Assembly: GCA_024644145.1 (NCBI GenBank)
Contig: JAHELO010000006.1
Span: 1 to 7,196, forward strand
From: Christiangramia sp.
GTDB lineage: Bacteria; Bacteroidota; Bacteroidia; Flavobacteriales; Flavobacteriaceae
Reading direction: 5' to 3'
Length of the DNA: 7,196 bases
Within the stretch, counting starts at the first letter, position 1; the number at the start of each line of letters is the position of its first letter. The translations under genes and the position numbers were made by a program. The notes under the pieces were generated by a model, which was not told the DNA's origin, did not search any database, and saw only the letters and a program-made list of their open reading frames with translations. Shown piece by piece: positions 1-6,397 of this stretch.

Positions 1-282
1 TCCTGGACCAAATTACACTATAGTCTTGGTGAATATTTAACGGCAAACGATTTTAAATGGAAAGTAAATGCACCCGAGTTAAAAATAGTTCATAAGATCT
101 ATTTTGAGCCTAATGGCAAAATTAAGAGTTACTTTTTTAAAGTTCTTAGTGATGAGATCAGTGAAGCTCAAAGAAAAAAGTATTCGCAGCTAGTAATGGA
201 ATTTGCTAAAGACTATCGTATTGATTTGAACAGGAATCACCAATTTGCTCAGTGTGGCAAAACAAAGTATATAAATGAATAA
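1..282 (+). CDS. Hypothetical protein, C-terminal 93 residues (5' end outside window)
   Basis: Frame 1 is open from the first base to the TAA at 280-282, giving 93 residues of the C-terminal part of a protein whose start lies upstream. I do not recognise the family. The fragment is soluble in character, with no membrane segment. It mixes aromatic and charged residues, has a beta-type stretch KIYFEPNGKIKSYFFKVL followed by a likely helix (EISEAQRKKYSQLVMEFAKDY), and one Cys near the end in FAQCGKTKY. The frame is supported by its unbroken length and by the strong hairpin terminator 15 bases after the stop. It could be a secreted or periplasmic small protein, but the N-terminus that would show a signal peptide is missing. 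The gene is confident; the function is unknown. Confidence 0.75.
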   Translation, partial: SWTKLHYSLGEYLTANDFKWKVNAPELKIVHKIYFEPNGKIKSYFFKVLSDEISEAQRKKYSQLVMEFAKDYRIDLNRNHQFAQCGKTKYINE

Positions 283-296
283 TTAAAAAGACTTTT

Positions 297-334
297 AAAC
301 CGAACAGAGTTAAGCTTCTAACTTTGTTCGGTTT
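297..334 (+). terminator. Strong rho-independent terminator after the first gene
   Basis: A 16-base-pair stem (297-312 pairing with 319-334) encloses a 6-base loop AGCTTC. All pairs are Watson-Crick except one G-U. The right arm ends in GGTTTT and runs into a T-rich tail (TTTTATTATTTC). The hairpin begins 15 bases after the TAA of the upstream gene, the usual place for an intrinsic terminator. The left flank carries only a short AAAA/TTTT mix, so rightward termination is the main reading. Confidence 0.85.
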
Positions 335-525
335 TATTATTTCACATGGATGGTGTTTAGTCGTAAAAGGGGCTTGTCTGAAAAGTTAACCTAATCAGGT
401 ATAATTTAGCTGCAGAATGAAAGGCATCAATATAAATAATCCTTAAATTCTAAAACGAAACTGAAAAGAATAGTAACCCGTTTAATTTTATTTCAGCCAA
501 TTTTTCCTAACCTGCTATATTTCAC

Positions 526-533
526 TATTTTTG
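526..533 (+). promoter_or_regulatory. Candidate Bacteroidetes -7 promoter box upstream of the lipoprotein gene
   Basis: The octamer TATTTTTG fits the Bacteroidetes sigma-A -7 consensus TAnnTTTG exactly. It lies 21 bases before the chosen ATG at 555, which would give a very short leader. No clear TTG -33 box is seen 17-23 bases upstream; only T-rich sequence (around 501-507) is there. The match is moderate evidence because the octamer is AT-rich and the region is too. Confidence 0.45.
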
Positions 534-554
534 GAATCCGAAAGCGGACTGCCA

Positions 555-1028
555 ATGAAAAAAGCATTACTTCTAGTATCCATTTCTATACTGACTTCCT
601 GTAATTTTGAGACTAAGAAAATCTCTTCAGAAGAGGTGCTGGAACAAGAATCCCGTTCCCTTAACTGGAAAGAAGTAGATGAGTATCCGGCTTTTGAAAA
701 TTGCAAGGATAAAACCAACCTGGCAGCAGCAAAGACCTGTTTCGAAAACCAGGTAGCCACCACAATTTATTCTTTTTTAGCCAGCCAACGACCGGTGGTA
801 ACAGAAAGTATTCATGACACCCTTTACCTGTATCTTGAAATCACAAAAGAAGGTAAACCTCAAATAGATTCTGTAAAGATCGACACTACGGTGACCAATC
901 AATTACCTGAAATTGAACAGTGGCTAAGGCAAAGTATAGATTCTCTTCCCAGGATATACCCCGCCAATAAAAGAGGTATTCCCGTTTCTACGGTTTTCAA
1001 AATGCCGGTGGTTGTAAAGGCAGAATAA
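555..1028 (+). CDS. Small lipoprotein with TonB C-terminal-like domain
   Basis: The 157-residue product starts with a lipoprotein signal peptide: MKK, a hydrophobic stretch ALLLVSISI, then the lipobox LTSC with Cys16 as the lipidation site. This decides the start at ATG 555. The upstream in-frame TTG at 531 would add eight residues in front of the signal peptide and overlaps the promoter box. After a short acidic linker, residues 44-153 follow the pattern of the Bacteroidetes TonB C-terminal domain: YPAFENC (44-50), a second Cys at 62 (CF), beta-strand YLYLEITKEGKPQIDSVKI, and LPRIYPANKRGIPVSTVFKMPV near the end. There is no transmembrane anchor or proline-rich spanning region, so it cannot be a standard energy transducer. 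It ends 133 bases from the convergent glycosyltransferase. The family assignment is by pattern, and the role is unknown. Confidence 0.8.
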   Translation: MKKALLLVSISILTSCNFETKKISSEEVLEQESRSLNWKEVDEYPAFENCKDKTNLAAAKTCFENQVATTIYSFLASQRPVVTESIHDTLYLYLEITKEGKPQIDSVKIDTTVTNQLPEIEQWLRQSIDSLPRIYPANKRGIPVSTVFKMPVVVKAE

Positions 1029-1038
1029 TCAAGATCTT

Positions 1039-1137
1039 AATGGTGAGATCGTTGTAGTAATTTTACTCCTTCGCAATAACGGTGATAACCCCGGAACGTC
1101 ATTCCGAGGCGAAGCAAAAGAAATCTCACTTTCCATT
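1039..1137. repeat. REP-like imperfect inverted repeat between convergent genes
   Basis: The left arm (1039-1081) and right arm (1097-1137) are imperfect reverse complements separated by 15 bases. Read outward from the centre, both arms carry CGTYATTSCGARG, then an A-rich variable stretch, then ATCTCAC and a terminal CCATT or CATT. The core CGTCATT-CCGAG-GAAG-ATCTC resembles a dispersed repeat I know from many Bacteroidetes genomes, found in gaps between genes. The element fills nearly all of the space between the 3' ends of two convergent genes, the typical location of REP/BIME elements. Copies elsewhere cannot be seen in this window. Mismatches and an insertion in one arm suggest an old, decaying copy. 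Confidence 0.6.
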
Positions 1138-1161
1138 GTCATTTGTCCCTTGCCCTTTTAA

Positions 1162-2304
1162 TTATTTCCTGAACTCTCTCCCCTTCCACTCATAATCTTT
1201 AAATAGTGAGCTAAGTGCCACAGTTACCGTAAATATTGGATATACTAAACTACTCCATAAATAATGACGCATCAGGGTTTCTCTATTCATAAATTTCGCT
1301 GCTTTGTAGATCAGGAAAAAATCTGCATTGAATTTTAATAGAAACACCAACATTAAAAATTCGTAAGAAAATAGCCCAATAAGGGCAAGCATGGTAAATA
1401 AGATCAGGGCCAGGTTCATTAAAAACACAATAACACCCGTTAACCTTGCAAACAGGCTGGAGTAAGAAGATGTTTTAGAGGCCCAGCGAATTCGCTGTTC
1501 CATGAGAGCTCCCAGACTAACCTGGTATTTAGTATAAACAGTAGCCAATTCACTTTTTATAAAAGAAACCTGAAGACCTTTCTTTCTTAATTTTTGCAAG
1601 AGAAAAACATCGTCTCCGCTTGCGATCGTATTATTTTCATTAAAACCGGATTCTCTGAGAAAGGTTTCCTTTTGATAACACATGTTTGCAGCATTGCACA
1701 TAAATGCCTTTTCAATACCAAAAGCGCCCACGGTAGATGCCTGCAAGCTCATAAAATCCATTTCTTCAAAATTCTGGAAATAAGCTTTTCTCTCTCCTGA
1801 ATTTTGAATAAAACCTACCGGGCCGGCCATTAGTTTCGGACTTTTTTCCTGAATACATTCATCAAAAAAATGCAGCCAGTTCTCTGGCAACAAACAATCA
1901 GCATCAGTCGTTGCTATATATTCAAATTGTGAAGCCGCCATCGCCACCTGTACAGCATCCTTTTTTGGAGATTCTGTATTGCGAACATTGTCAAGCAGCC
2001 TAATATTCAGCTGAGGGAATTCAGCTTCAAATTTTTCAGCAATGGCCCTTGAATCATCCTCAGATGCATCATTTACCAGTAAAATTTCGAAATACTGTTG
2101 TGGGTAATTCAGGTTTGCCAGAGATCTGAAAAGTTCGGGAAGGTTACGGGCTTCATTTCTATATGGGATCACAATAGAAAATGTATTGCGGGCAGACAAA
2201 TCCTTTAAATTAAATATTGCCACTTTATTCCAACCAATAAGGAAAGAAATAATGAGTCCCAGATAGGAGATAGTGATAAGGCTGAGAAATATCAGCATTA
2301 GCAT
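1162..2304 (-). CDS. Membrane GT2-family glycosyltransferase
   Basis: The 380-residue protein has the layout of a membrane-bound inverting GT2 glycosyltransferase. It has one N-terminal membrane helix (about residues 2-24), a cytoplasmic GT-A domain, and two or three C-terminal hydrophobic segments (about 287-365). Visible motifs are FSIVIPYRNEA at the start of the catalytic domain, LLVNDAS (75-81), the DxD-type TTDADC (132-137), SGDD (229-232) and QRIRW (270-274), the Q-x-x-R-W motif of processive-type enzymes. It would transfer a nucleotide-sugar residue to a lipid or growing glycan at the inner membrane; donor and acceptor are not readable. I chose ATG 2304. A TTG at 2328 in the same frame would add eight residues but would place the ruvC -33 box inside the gene. 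It diverges from ruvC, and I see no convincing promoter for it on the minus strand. Confidence 0.9.
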   Translation of the reverse strand: MLMLIFLSLITISYLGLIISFLIGWNKVAIFNLKDLSARNTFSIVIPYRNEARNLPELFRSLANLNYPQQYFEILLVNDASEDDSRAIAEKFEAEFPQLNIRLLDNVRNTESPKKDAVQVAMAASQFEYIATTDADCLLPENWLHFFDECIQEKSPKLMAGPVGFIQNSGERKAYFQNFEEMDFMSLQASTVGAFGIEKAFMCNAANMCYQKETFLRESGFNENNTIASGDDVFLLQKLRKKGLQVSFIKSELATVYTKYQVSLGALMEQRIRWASKTSSYSSLFARLTGVIVFLMNLALILFTMLALIGLFSYEFLMLVFLLKFNADFFLIYKAAKFMNRETLMRHYLWSSLVYPIFTVTVALSSLFKDYEWKGREFRK

Positions 2305-2314
2305 AAGCCAGAAG

Positions 2315-2348
2315 TTTGATGCTGCCAAAGCAGAATTGTTTAGCTTTG
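2315..2348 (+). promoter_or_regulatory. Bacteroidetes-type promoter for ruvC
   Basis: The -7 box TAGCTTTG (2341-2348) is an exact match to TAnnTTTG. A TTTG -33 box at 2315-2318 lies 22 bases upstream, within the 17-23 spacing reported for flavobacterial promoters. The -7 box ends 26 bases before the ruvC start. The whole element fits in the 70-base divergent gap if the glycosyltransferase starts at 2304. Confidence 0.65.
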
Positions 2349-2374
2349 TAAAATTCCCAAATTAGGCAATTTTT

Positions 2375-2956
2375 GTGAGCAAATCTTCTGAAAAATCGGT
2401 TTTGAAAGGTGAAAGAATCATCCTTGGTATAGATCCCGGCACGACCATTATGGGTTTCGGCCTCATCAAAGTCGAAAATAAACAGATGAGTTTTATACAG
2501 ATGAATGAACTTCAGCTGAATAAATACAGTGACCATTATGTAAAGCTGAAACTGATCTTTGAACGCACTATCGAGTTAATAGACAATTATCATCCCGATG
2601 AGATCGCCATAGAAGCCCCGTTTTTCGGGAAAAACGTTCAATCCATGCTAAAACTGGGACGGGCCCAGGGTGTGGCCATGGCCGCTGGGCTTTCCAGGGA
2701 AGTTCCCATTACGGAGTATTTACCGAAGAAAATAAAAATGGCTATTACCGGAAATGGAAACGCCAGTAAGGAACAGGTGGCTAAAATGCTGCAATCTCAG
2801 CTAAAAATAGGCAAACTCCCAAAGAACCTGGATGCTACTGATGGTCTTGCTGCTGCCGTATGTCATTTCTATAATACTGGAAGAACAGAAATTGGGAAAA
2901 GCTATACCGGCTGGGATGCATTCGTTAAACAGAATGAAAACCGGGTTAAGAAATAA
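2375..2956 (+). CDS. ruvC: Crossover junction endodeoxyribonuclease RuvC
   Basis: RuvC is the dimeric Holliday-junction resolvase. It acts with the RuvAB branch-migration complex and cuts paired strands during recombinational repair. The 193-residue protein has the RNase H-like fold, with the four acidic catalytic positions in place: Asp20 in LGIDPGTT, Glu80 in IAIEAPFFGKN, and Asp153 and Asp156 in LDATDGLAAAVCHF, the last two spaced as in the E. coli enzyme. FFGKNVQSMLKLGRAQGVAMAAG and KKIKMAITGNGNASKEQV are strongly conserved in flavobacterial RuvC. The start is GTG 2375; no ATG lies between it and the catalytic Asp. This gives about 12 residues before the conserved core (GERIILGID). The C-terminal tail (about 165-193) is lysine-rich and slightly longer than in E. 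coli. hemW follows after 35 bases. ruvA and ruvB are not in the window. Confidence 0.97.
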   Translation: MSKSSEKSVLKGERIILGIDPGTTIMGFGLIKVENKQMSFIQMNELQLNKYSDHYVKLKLIFERTIELIDNYHPDEIAIEAPFFGKNVQSMLKLGRAQGVAMAAGLSREVPITEYLPKKIKMAITGNGNASKEQVAKMLQSQLKIGKLPKNLDATDGLAAAVCHFYNTGRTEIGKSYTGWDAFVKQNENRVKK

Positions 2957-2991
2957 TATGATCTTAATTTAATAGCAGTTTAAAGACCAGA

Positions 2992-4119
2992 ATGAGCGGA
3001 ATTTATATACATATCCCATTTTGCAAACAGGCTTGCCATTATTGTGATTTTCATTTTTCAACTTCTACAAAGAAGAAATCTCATTTGGTAGCAATGCTAT
3101 GCAAAGAGCTGGAGCTTCGAAAGGAAGAGTCGCAACAAAATATTCAAACCATCTACTTTGGCGGAGGGACGCCTTCCTTGTTAAATTCAGAAGAATTAGA
3201 TCTTATCTTTGAGACCATCTTTTCCCATTACAAAGTAAATAAAGAGGCCGAGATCACACTGGAAGCTAATCCTGATGATCTTCTTACTGAAGAGGTGATA
3301 AAAATGCTGGATGCTTCGCCGGTAAACCGCCTAAGTATTGGCGTACAATCTTTTTTTGAAAAAGACCTGAAATTGATGAACCGTGCTCACAATGCAAGGG
3401 AAGCGCTAGACTCTCTCGAATTAGCAAGACAATATTTTGAGAATATAAGCATCGATCTTATTTACGGGATTCCCGGGCAGTCTAATCGCGAATGGCTGGA
3501 CAATCTTAATACCGCACTCTCCCTTAATATCCCTCATATTTCCAGTTATGCTTTAACCGTGGAACCCAGAACTGCTCTGGAAAGATTCATAGAAAAAGGA
3601 AAAGTAAAACCCGTAGAAGATGAACAGTATAGGGAACAGTTCGAGATATTGGTCAACACCCTTACAACAAACGGCTTTGAGCATTATGAATTTTCAAATT
3701 ACGGAAAACCGGGGTTTCATTCTCAGAACAATATGGCCTACTGGTTGGGCAAACCTTACCTGGGAATAGGGCCTTCTGCCCATTCTTATGATGGCCGCAT
3801 GCGAAAATGGAATATTAGCAATAATAACCTGTATATCAATGCCATTGAAGCTGGAAATATACCTCAGCAATCTGAAACCCTTTCTACTACCGACTCTTAC
3901 AACGAGTTTGTAATGACCAGACTAAGGACGAAATTTGGCGTTTGTACTGATGATCTCCTTGAGAAATTTGGCAAAAAGTACCAGGTTCACTTTTTAAAAG
4001 AAGCAGGTAAATTTTTGAAAGACGGACTTATGATAGATCTTGAAAATACGTATCGCATAACCCCAAAAGGGAAATTTCTAAGCGACGGTATTGCTGCAGA
4101 CCTGTTCTTTATTGAATAG
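2992..4119 (+). CDS. hemW: HemW, radical SAM heme chaperone
   Basis: This 375-residue radical SAM protein belongs to the HemN/HemW family. HemW, long annotated as oxygen-independent coproporphyrinogen III oxidase, binds heme and a 4Fe-4S cluster and is thought to deliver heme to membrane enzymes. The N-terminus IYIHIPFCKQACHYCDF carries the cluster motif CxxxCxxC (Cys11, Cys15, Cys18). The following residues are DFHF, so the extra Cys of true HemN (CxxxCxxCxC) is missing, which favours HemW. Further family motifs are FGGGTPS (56-62), LEANPDD (90-96), RLSIGVQSF (113-121), DLIYGIPGQ (155-163), HYEFSNYGKPG (231-241) and GIGPSAHS (258-265). A C-terminal HemN-type winged-helix region covers about 300-370. 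Length is normal and both ends are intact. The 35-base gap after ruvC holds no promoter box, suggesting co-transcription. Confidence 0.95.
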   Translation: MSGIYIHIPFCKQACHYCDFHFSTSTKKKSHLVAMLCKELELRKEESQQNIQTIYFGGGTPSLLNSEELDLIFETIFSHYKVNKEAEITLEANPDDLLTEEVIKMLDASPVNRLSIGVQSFFEKDLKLMNRAHNAREALDSLELARQYFENISIDLIYGIPGQSNREWLDNLNTALSLNIPHISSYALTVEPRTALERFIEKGKVKPVEDEQYREQFEILVNTLTTNGFEHYEFSNYGKPGFHSQNNMAYWLGKPYLGIGPSAHSYDGRMRKWNISNNNLYINAIEAGNIPQQSETLSTTDSYNEFVMTRLRTKFGVCTDDLLEKFGKKYQVHFLKEAGKFLKDGLMIDLENTYRITPKGKFLSDGIAADLFFIE

Positions 4120-4141
4120 GGTATTTCACTTAGGTTAGTAA

Positions 4142-4153
4142 GCCTTTGTAGGC
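4142..4153 (+). terminator. Weak hairpin after hemW, possible terminator
   Basis: A four-base stem GCCT/AGGC with a TTGT loop lies 22 bases after the hemW stop and is followed by ACTTTCCCC. The stem is short and the tail is not a true T-run. It is the only hairpin candidate between hemW and the next promoter box, so it is listed with low confidence. Confidence 0.2.
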
Positions 4154-4202
4154 ACTTTCCCCTAATTGCAACCCGGCCCTACCATATATCAATTAACAAT
4201 AT

Positions 4203-4210
4203 TACATTTG
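4203..4210 (+). promoter_or_regulatory. Candidate Bacteroidetes -7 box before the cyclase cluster
   Basis: TACATTTG matches TAnnTTTG exactly and ends 19 bases before the ATG at 4230. The proper -33 window (about 4177-4186) has no TTG; the nearest TTG is at 4166-4168, too far away. The 110-base gap and this box suggest a transcript that starts here and runs through at least the next three genes. Confidence 0.5.
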
Positions 4211-4229
4211 TTAAGATCAATCAAAGAAT

Positions 4230-4982
4230 ATGCTAGCCAATATCAGCCACCACGGTAAATCTTATAAAACAGATTTTTCTCAACCTTTGGATATTTCAAT
4301 AAGCCTACGCGGTGATCATAAAAACCCAATAGCATGGTATCTTAAGCATCCCGAAATCAAGCCGGTGATAGATGGTGATTTTATTGGCAAAGTGAGCAAA
4401 GGCTCATCGGTAAATTTTAATAATATATGGTTTAATCCGCATGCACATGCAACACATACCGAATGTGTTGGCCATATAAGCAGCGAAACTTATACAATAC
4501 AGCAGCAGCATAAAACCTTCTTTTTTAAGGCCAGGGTAATTTCAATTGAACCACAAAAAATTGGAGATGATCATGTTTTTACCATGGAACAGTTTAAAAA
4601 CTTAATTCAGGATTTTGATGGCGAGGCACTGGTAATTCGAAGTTTACCCAATTACATAGGCAAGATCTCAAAGAACCATTCACATACAAACTGGCCATAT
4701 ATTGAAGAGAGTGCCATGGTTATGCTAAGGGAAAATGGTGTAAAGCATCTGCTTACAGATCAGCCCTCAGTAGACAAAGAAAAGGATGAGGGTAAATTAC
4801 TGGCGCATAAGGCATTTTGGGATTACCCCAGGAATATTAGATTCGATGCCACTATAACCGAATTAATCTATGTGCCGAATAAAATAGAAGACGGTGAATA
4901 TTTCTTAAACCTGCAGCCGGCTTCATTTGAAAACGATGCTGCCCCGAGCAAACCTGTACTTTATAAAATTCTCGAGAATTGA
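4230..4982 (+). CDS. Cyclase-family metal-dependent hydrolase (kynurenine formamidase-like)
   Basis: The 250-residue protein fits the cyclase family PF04199, which includes bacterial kynurenine formamidase and other metal-dependent amide or lactone hydrolases. Supporting features are the early LDISISLRG, the metal-site stretch NPHAHATHTECVGHI (69-83), a central domain with ALVIRSLPN, HLLTDQPSVDKEKDEGKLLAHKAFW (173-197), and a late NLQPASFENDAAPSKPVLY (227-245), where PF04199 proteins carry a conserved acidic residue. The metal motif departs from the usual HxGTHxDxPxH: Ala74 stands for Gly, Glu78 for Asp and Val80 for Pro, with His71 or His73 near the expected first ligand, His76 and His82 kept. 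The substrate cannot be read. No kynurenine-pathway gene is nearby, so formamidase activity should not be assumed. Its TGA overlaps the TTG start of the next gene. Confidence 0.88.
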   Translation: MLANISHHGKSYKTDFSQPLDISISLRGDHKNPIAWYLKHPEIKPVIDGDFIGKVSKGSSVNFNNIWFNPHAHATHTECVGHISSETYTIQQQHKTFFFKARVISIEPQKIGDDHVFTMEQFKNLIQDFDGEALVIRSLPNYIGKISKNHSHTNWPYIEESAMVMLRENGVKHLLTDQPSVDKEKDEGKLLAHKAFWDYPRNIRFDATITELIYVPNKIEDGEYFLNLQPASFENDAAPSKPVLYKILEN

Positions 4983-5329
4983 GCGCAACTTTAAAATTGG
5001 AAGAGTTTTTAATGCTCTGTCTGGGTATCTGGGCCTTTTACCTCCAGCAAATTAGCTGGTGGTGGTTCGCAGGTTTATTTTTTGTTCCAGATATTGGAAT
5101 GCTTGGATACCTCATCAATAATAGATATGGTGCTATCCTCTATAATATCTTTCATCATAAAGGCCTTGCGGTTATTATTGGCTTAACTGGATATTATCTT
5201 AAATTGCAGGAGCTGGAGGTTGCCGGTATCATTCTGTTTGCCCATTCCAGTTTTGACCGCTTGGTAGGATACGGCTTGAAGTATGAAAAAGGCTTTAAAT
5301 TTACACATCTGGGCGAAATAGGAAAATAA
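4979..5329 (+). CDS. DUF4260 family membrane protein
   Basis: This 116-residue membrane protein of unknown function matches my recollection of DUF4260. Marks are LKLEEFLML at the start, WWWF (27-30), PDIGMLGYL (37-45), YNIFHHK (55-61), FAHSSFDR (87-94), YGLKY (98-102) and the C-terminal THLGEIGK. There are three or four hydrophobic segments (about 10-22, 26-45, 62-75, 80-90). The conserved His pair (FHHK) and the FAHSSFDR motif may form a membrane-embedded polar or metal site; that is inference. I chose TTG 4979 because the LKLEE segment belongs to the family core and the first ATG (5012) would cut it off. The TTG overlaps the upstream stop as TTGA, suggesting translational coupling. The next gene starts one base after the stop. 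Confidence 0.85.
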   Translation: MSATLKLEEFLMLCLGIWAFYLQQISWWWFAGLFFVPDIGMLGYLINNRYGAILYNIFHHKGLAVIIGLTGYYLKLQELEVAGIILFAHSSFDRLVGYGLKYEKGFKFTHLGEIGK

Positions 5330-5330
5330 T

Positions 5331-5948
5331 ATGGAATTACTCTTTATAGGATTGGCCGTGGGTGCCATTATAGCTTACTTCATTTTCGCTACTTTTAATA
5401 AGGAACGCTCCAAGTTGAAGACAAGTGAACAATCTGTGGTCTTGATGGATAAGATCAAAAGCGTTTGCAAATTCATAAGTATAGAAGGGGATTTTTCTGA
5501 GATCTATCATTATGAGAATATGAAGGAAAAATACCTGAGCCTGATCCTGGGGAAGAAAAAAGCTATAGTTTTGGTAAATGCCAAAGCCCATATTGGTTTT
5601 GATCTTAGTAAGATCCAGATGCAAAGTGACAATGAACAGAAAAAGATCATCCTCACTAATTTTCCTCAACCTGAACTGCTAACCATTGAAACAGATTTTA
5701 AATACTACGATAAACGCGAGGGATGGGCAAACCCTTTCACCACTTCAGATCTTACCGATATAAACCGGGACGCGAAGAAGGCGATCGTAGATAAGATTCC
5801 GCAAAGCGGGTTGATGGATCAGGCCAGAAAGGAAGCACTGGATACCATTGTATTAATGGAAAAGATCGTGGAAACCATTGGCTGGAAATTGGATTACACA
5901 GCTCTAACCATAGAGGACGGAGAAAATAAAAAGATAGATAAGGGATAA
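5331..5948 (+). CDS. DUF4230 family membrane-anchored protein
   Basis: The 205-residue product has one N-terminal membrane helix (about residues 3-21) with the rest probably outside the cytoplasm. The body fits DUF4230: FISIEGDFSEIYHYEN (48-63), KKKAIVLVNAKAHIGFDLSKI (75-95), a strand IILTNFPQPELLTIETDFKYYD, then a helical C-terminal part (DLTDINRDAKKAIVDKI and QARKEALDTIVLMEKIVETIGW). DUF4230 has no established function. The start ATG 5331 lies one base after the DUF4260 stop, with an AGGA-like run nearby (5320-5323), so it is almost surely in one operon with the cyclase and DUF4260 genes. The last residues are charged and dispensable-looking. The protein is complete. Confidence 0.88.
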   Translation: MELLFIGLAVGAIIAYFIFATFNKERSKLKTSEQSVVLMDKIKSVCKFISIEGDFSEIYHYENMKEKYLSLILGKKKAIVLVNAKAHIGFDLSKIQMQSDNEQKKIILTNFPQPELLTIETDFKYYDKREGWANPFTTSDLTDINRDAKKAIVDKIPQSGLMDQARKEALDTIVLMEKIVETIGWKLDYTALTIEDGENKKIDKG

Positions 5949-6034
5949 TTAATAGATTACCGGGTAAACTTCAAAACGTTATCCGCTAAGGCAAATAGAA
6001 ATTTCAAAGAAATTTTAAATACTACGGGCTCCAA

Positions 6035-6397
6035 ATGGATATTGATACATTCAGGGATTATTGTCTTCAAAAGAAAGGGGTAACCGAAGGTCTTCCCTTT
6101 GGGCCAGACAACCTTGTCCTGAAGGTAATGGGCAAGATGTTTTCCATAGTATCAATGGATGAGATCCCCTTAAGGGCAAACTTAAAATGTGACCCTGAGC
6201 GGGCTATTCAACTCCGGGAAAATTATGAAGAGAATATACTTCCTGGATATCATATGAACAAGCAGCACTGGAATACACTGGTTTTAGACGGGAGGCTGGA
6301 TCCTCATCTCGTTTTTGAACTGATAGACCATTCCTACAATCTTGTCGTAAACGGTCTTACCAAAAAATTAAGAAAGGAACTTGAAGCTCTGCAATGA
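6035..6397 (+). CDS. MmcQ/YjbR family protein
   Basis: The 120-residue soluble protein belongs to the YjbR/MmcQ family, small proteins with a CyaY-like fold, often annotated as DNA-binding although the molecular role is uncertain. Characteristic stretches are GLPFGPDNLVLKVMGKMFSIVS (19-40), NLKCDPERAIQLRENYE (49-65), LPGYHMNKQHWNTLVLDG (69-86) and LIDHSYNLVV (96-105). Length is typical. The start ATG follows an 86-base gap from the DUF4230 gene; I see no TAnnTTTG box there, so it may be read through from upstream. Its TGA overlaps the ATG of the next gene as ATGA, which suggests translational coupling with the MutS-like protein. Confidence 0.92.
   Translation: MDIDTFRDYCLQKKGVTEGLPFGPDNLVLKVMGKMFSIVSMDEIPLRANLKCDPERAIQLRENYEENILPGYHMNKQHWNTLVLDGRLDPHLVFELIDHSYNLVVNGLTKKLRKELEALQ

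Noticed and set aside
374..405. TTGTCT and TATAAT with 20-base spacing, resembling an E. coli sigma-70 promoter
   Set aside because: Bacteroidetes primary sigma factors use TTG/TAnnTTTG; the spacing is too long even for sigma-70, and it lies about 150 bases from the next gene.
417..446. Nine-codon frame ATGAAAGGC... in the gap before the lipoprotein
   Set aside because: It is too short, has no support, and would stand alone without a promoter box in place.
531..554. TTG start adding eight residues to the lipoprotein
   Set aside because: It would put charged residues before the signal peptide and overlap the promoter box; ATG 555 gives a clean lipoprotein signal.
515..763. Minus-strand open frame of 82 codons
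   Set aside because: It lies antisense to the lipoprotein gene, with a Ser/Phe-rich composition typical of a shadow frame and no known motif.
1594..1800. Plus-strand open frame inside the glycosyltransferase gene
   Set aside because: It is antisense to a well-supported GT2 domain and has no family features.
2225..2536. Minus-strand open frame across the ruvC start
   Set aside because: It overlaps the 5' ends of both ruvC and the glycosyltransferase, which are strongly supported; its translation shows no family pattern.
5337..5669. Minus-strand open frame opposite the DUF4230 gene
   Set aside because: It is a shadow of a clear coding sequence on the plus strand.
5990..6020. AAATTTC/AAATTTT repeats before the YjbR gene
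   Set aside because: They are short AT-rich runs expected by chance in this composition and do not form a stable hairpin or a promoter box.
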